23,523 nucleotides of DNA from DASPKO01 sp035628055 (GTDB lineage: Bacteria > Planctomycetota > Phycisphaerae > Phycisphaerales > UBA1924). Positions 22,945-23,523 of the stretch are shown here, piece after piece. Position 1 is the stretch's first letter; every line of letters begins with the position of its first letter. Where the stretch lies: contig DASPKO010000211.1 of NCBI GenBank assembly GCA_035628055.1, positions 1 to 23,523 on the forward strand, in the 5' to 3' direction. Below the pieces are notes generated by a model. The model worked only from the letters and a program-made list of their open reading frames with translations, ran no database searches and was not told where the DNA came from. The translations under genes and the position numbers were made by a program.

Positions 22945-23523
22945 GTGAGCCCCGGCGGACTGCCTTTGCTGCTCGGCCTCGGACTCGCGGTCGCGTACGG
23001 GGCCGTGCTCCTGCGGACCTGGTGGCTGCTCACGCGCCCGCCGCGGCGCTCCCTGGGCTGGGCCCTGGGACGCGGGCTCGCGCCCGACCCCGGGCACCTC
23101 GCGGTGGGCCCCGGCGGCGCGGGGCTGCGCTTCGGGCCCCTGACGGTGGCCTCGCGCGGAAGACGCCTGGCCGTGTGGGACATCGTCGGCCTCGACCCGG
23201 AGGGCCCCGTCATGCTCCTGACCCACGGCTGGGGGGAGAGTCGCATCGCCTCCCTGCCCCGCGTGGCGGCGCTGGCCCCGCTTGCGTCGCGGCTGATCTG
23301 CTGGGACCTCCCCGGGCACGGCGACAGCGGGGGCGCCTGCGCTCTCGGCCTGCGCGAGGCCGACGACTTGGCGCGGGTCGTTCAGGCCGCCGGGTCGGAG
23401 CGCCGCCTCGTGCTGGTCGGTTCTTCGCTCGGTGCCGGCGTCTCCATCGCCGCCGCCGCCCGGTCCGTCCCCGCGGCCGCGGTCATCGCCGAAGGCCCGT
23501 ACCGGTTCGCCGCGGCGCCCGCG
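22945..23523 (+). CDS. alpha/beta hydrolase, 3' end outside window
   Basis: The frame opened by GTG 22945 stays open to the window edge (193 residues). A hydrophobic N-terminal helix (GLPLLLGLGLAVAYGAVLL) may anchor it in the membrane. The hydrolase fold shows three landmarks: LLTHGWGES with the oxyanion-hole HGWG, WDLPGHGDS, and the nucleophile elbow VLVGSSLGAG (G-x-S-x-G with Ser as nucleophile). The acid and His of the triad would lie beyond the edge. Substrate is unknown. No ATG occurs near the beginning; GTG 22936 is an alternative start. It is divergent from the long nfeD gene with 55 bases between them. Confidence 0.85.
   Translation, partial: MSPGGLPLLLGLGLAVAYGAVLLRTWWLLTRPPRRSLGWALGRGLAPDPGHLAVGPGGAGLRFGPLTVASRGRRLAVWDIVGLDPEGPVMLLTHGWGESRIASLPRVAALAPLASRLICWDLPGHGDSGGACALGLREADDLARVVQAAGSERRLVLVGSSLGAGVSIAAAARSVPAAAVIAEGPYRFAAAPA

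Overview
The window is high-GC DNA (roughly 70 % by eye) with long alanine/proline/arginine-rich linkers, a BlaI/M56 sensor pair, a FloA/NfeD cluster, and an ExbB/ExbD operon with WD40-like (PD40) and squalene-cyclase-like repeat domains. This combination suggests a Planctomycetota chromosome, probably a Phycisphaerae-like lineage. That assignment is inferred from gene style; no marker gene settles it. I see no insertion sequence, phage gene or CRISPR array.

Layout. 1-1728 (+): the end of a DUF72 gene, a small YCII/DGPF-family gene and a degenerate FKBP-fold gene. 1969-2355 (-): a VOC-fold protein. 2524-10574 (-): a compact four-gene envelope operon, read from 10574 downwards: giant TPR protein, ExbB/TolQ, ExbD/TolR, and a 1203-residue protein joining a TolB-like PD40 propeller, a TonB/TolA-like membrane anchor, a Pro/Ala linker and an alpha/alpha-toroid domain. 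10810-13607 (-): a BlaI-type repressor and an M56 (BlaR1-like) membrane protease behind a near-consensus promoter. 13871-14268 (+): a guanidine-III riboswitch followed by a Gdx/SugE guanidinium exporter. 14714-15364 (+): an unidentified four-helix membrane protein. 15485-15816 (-): tRNA-Pro(CGG) and two terminator hairpins. 16019-17185 (-): a secreted TlpA-like thioredoxin with a C-terminal helical-repeat region. 17391-19369 (+), divergent from it: a TonB-like protein translationally coupled to an unknown exported protein. 19392-22889 (-): floA, a short NfeD and a long NfeD/ClpP-class protease. 22945-23523 (+): the beginning of an alpha/beta hydrolase, cut by the window edge.

How the genes fit together. 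The most interesting unit is the 2.5-10.6 kb operon. It resembles a rearranged Tol-Pal/TonB machine: a TolQ/ExbB-TolR/ExbD proton motor, a CpoB-like TPR partner, and one polypeptide carrying both a TolB-like propeller and an SxxxH transmembrane helix of the type that couples TonB and TolA to the motor. Its business end is an alpha/alpha toroid instead of a TonB or TolA C-terminal domain. A second SxxxH protein with a TonB-like C-terminus lies 7 kb away without its own motor and could share it. The FloA/NfeD genes and the BlaI/M56 pair add further envelope functions. The guanidine-III riboswitch and gdx form a self-contained detoxification unit.
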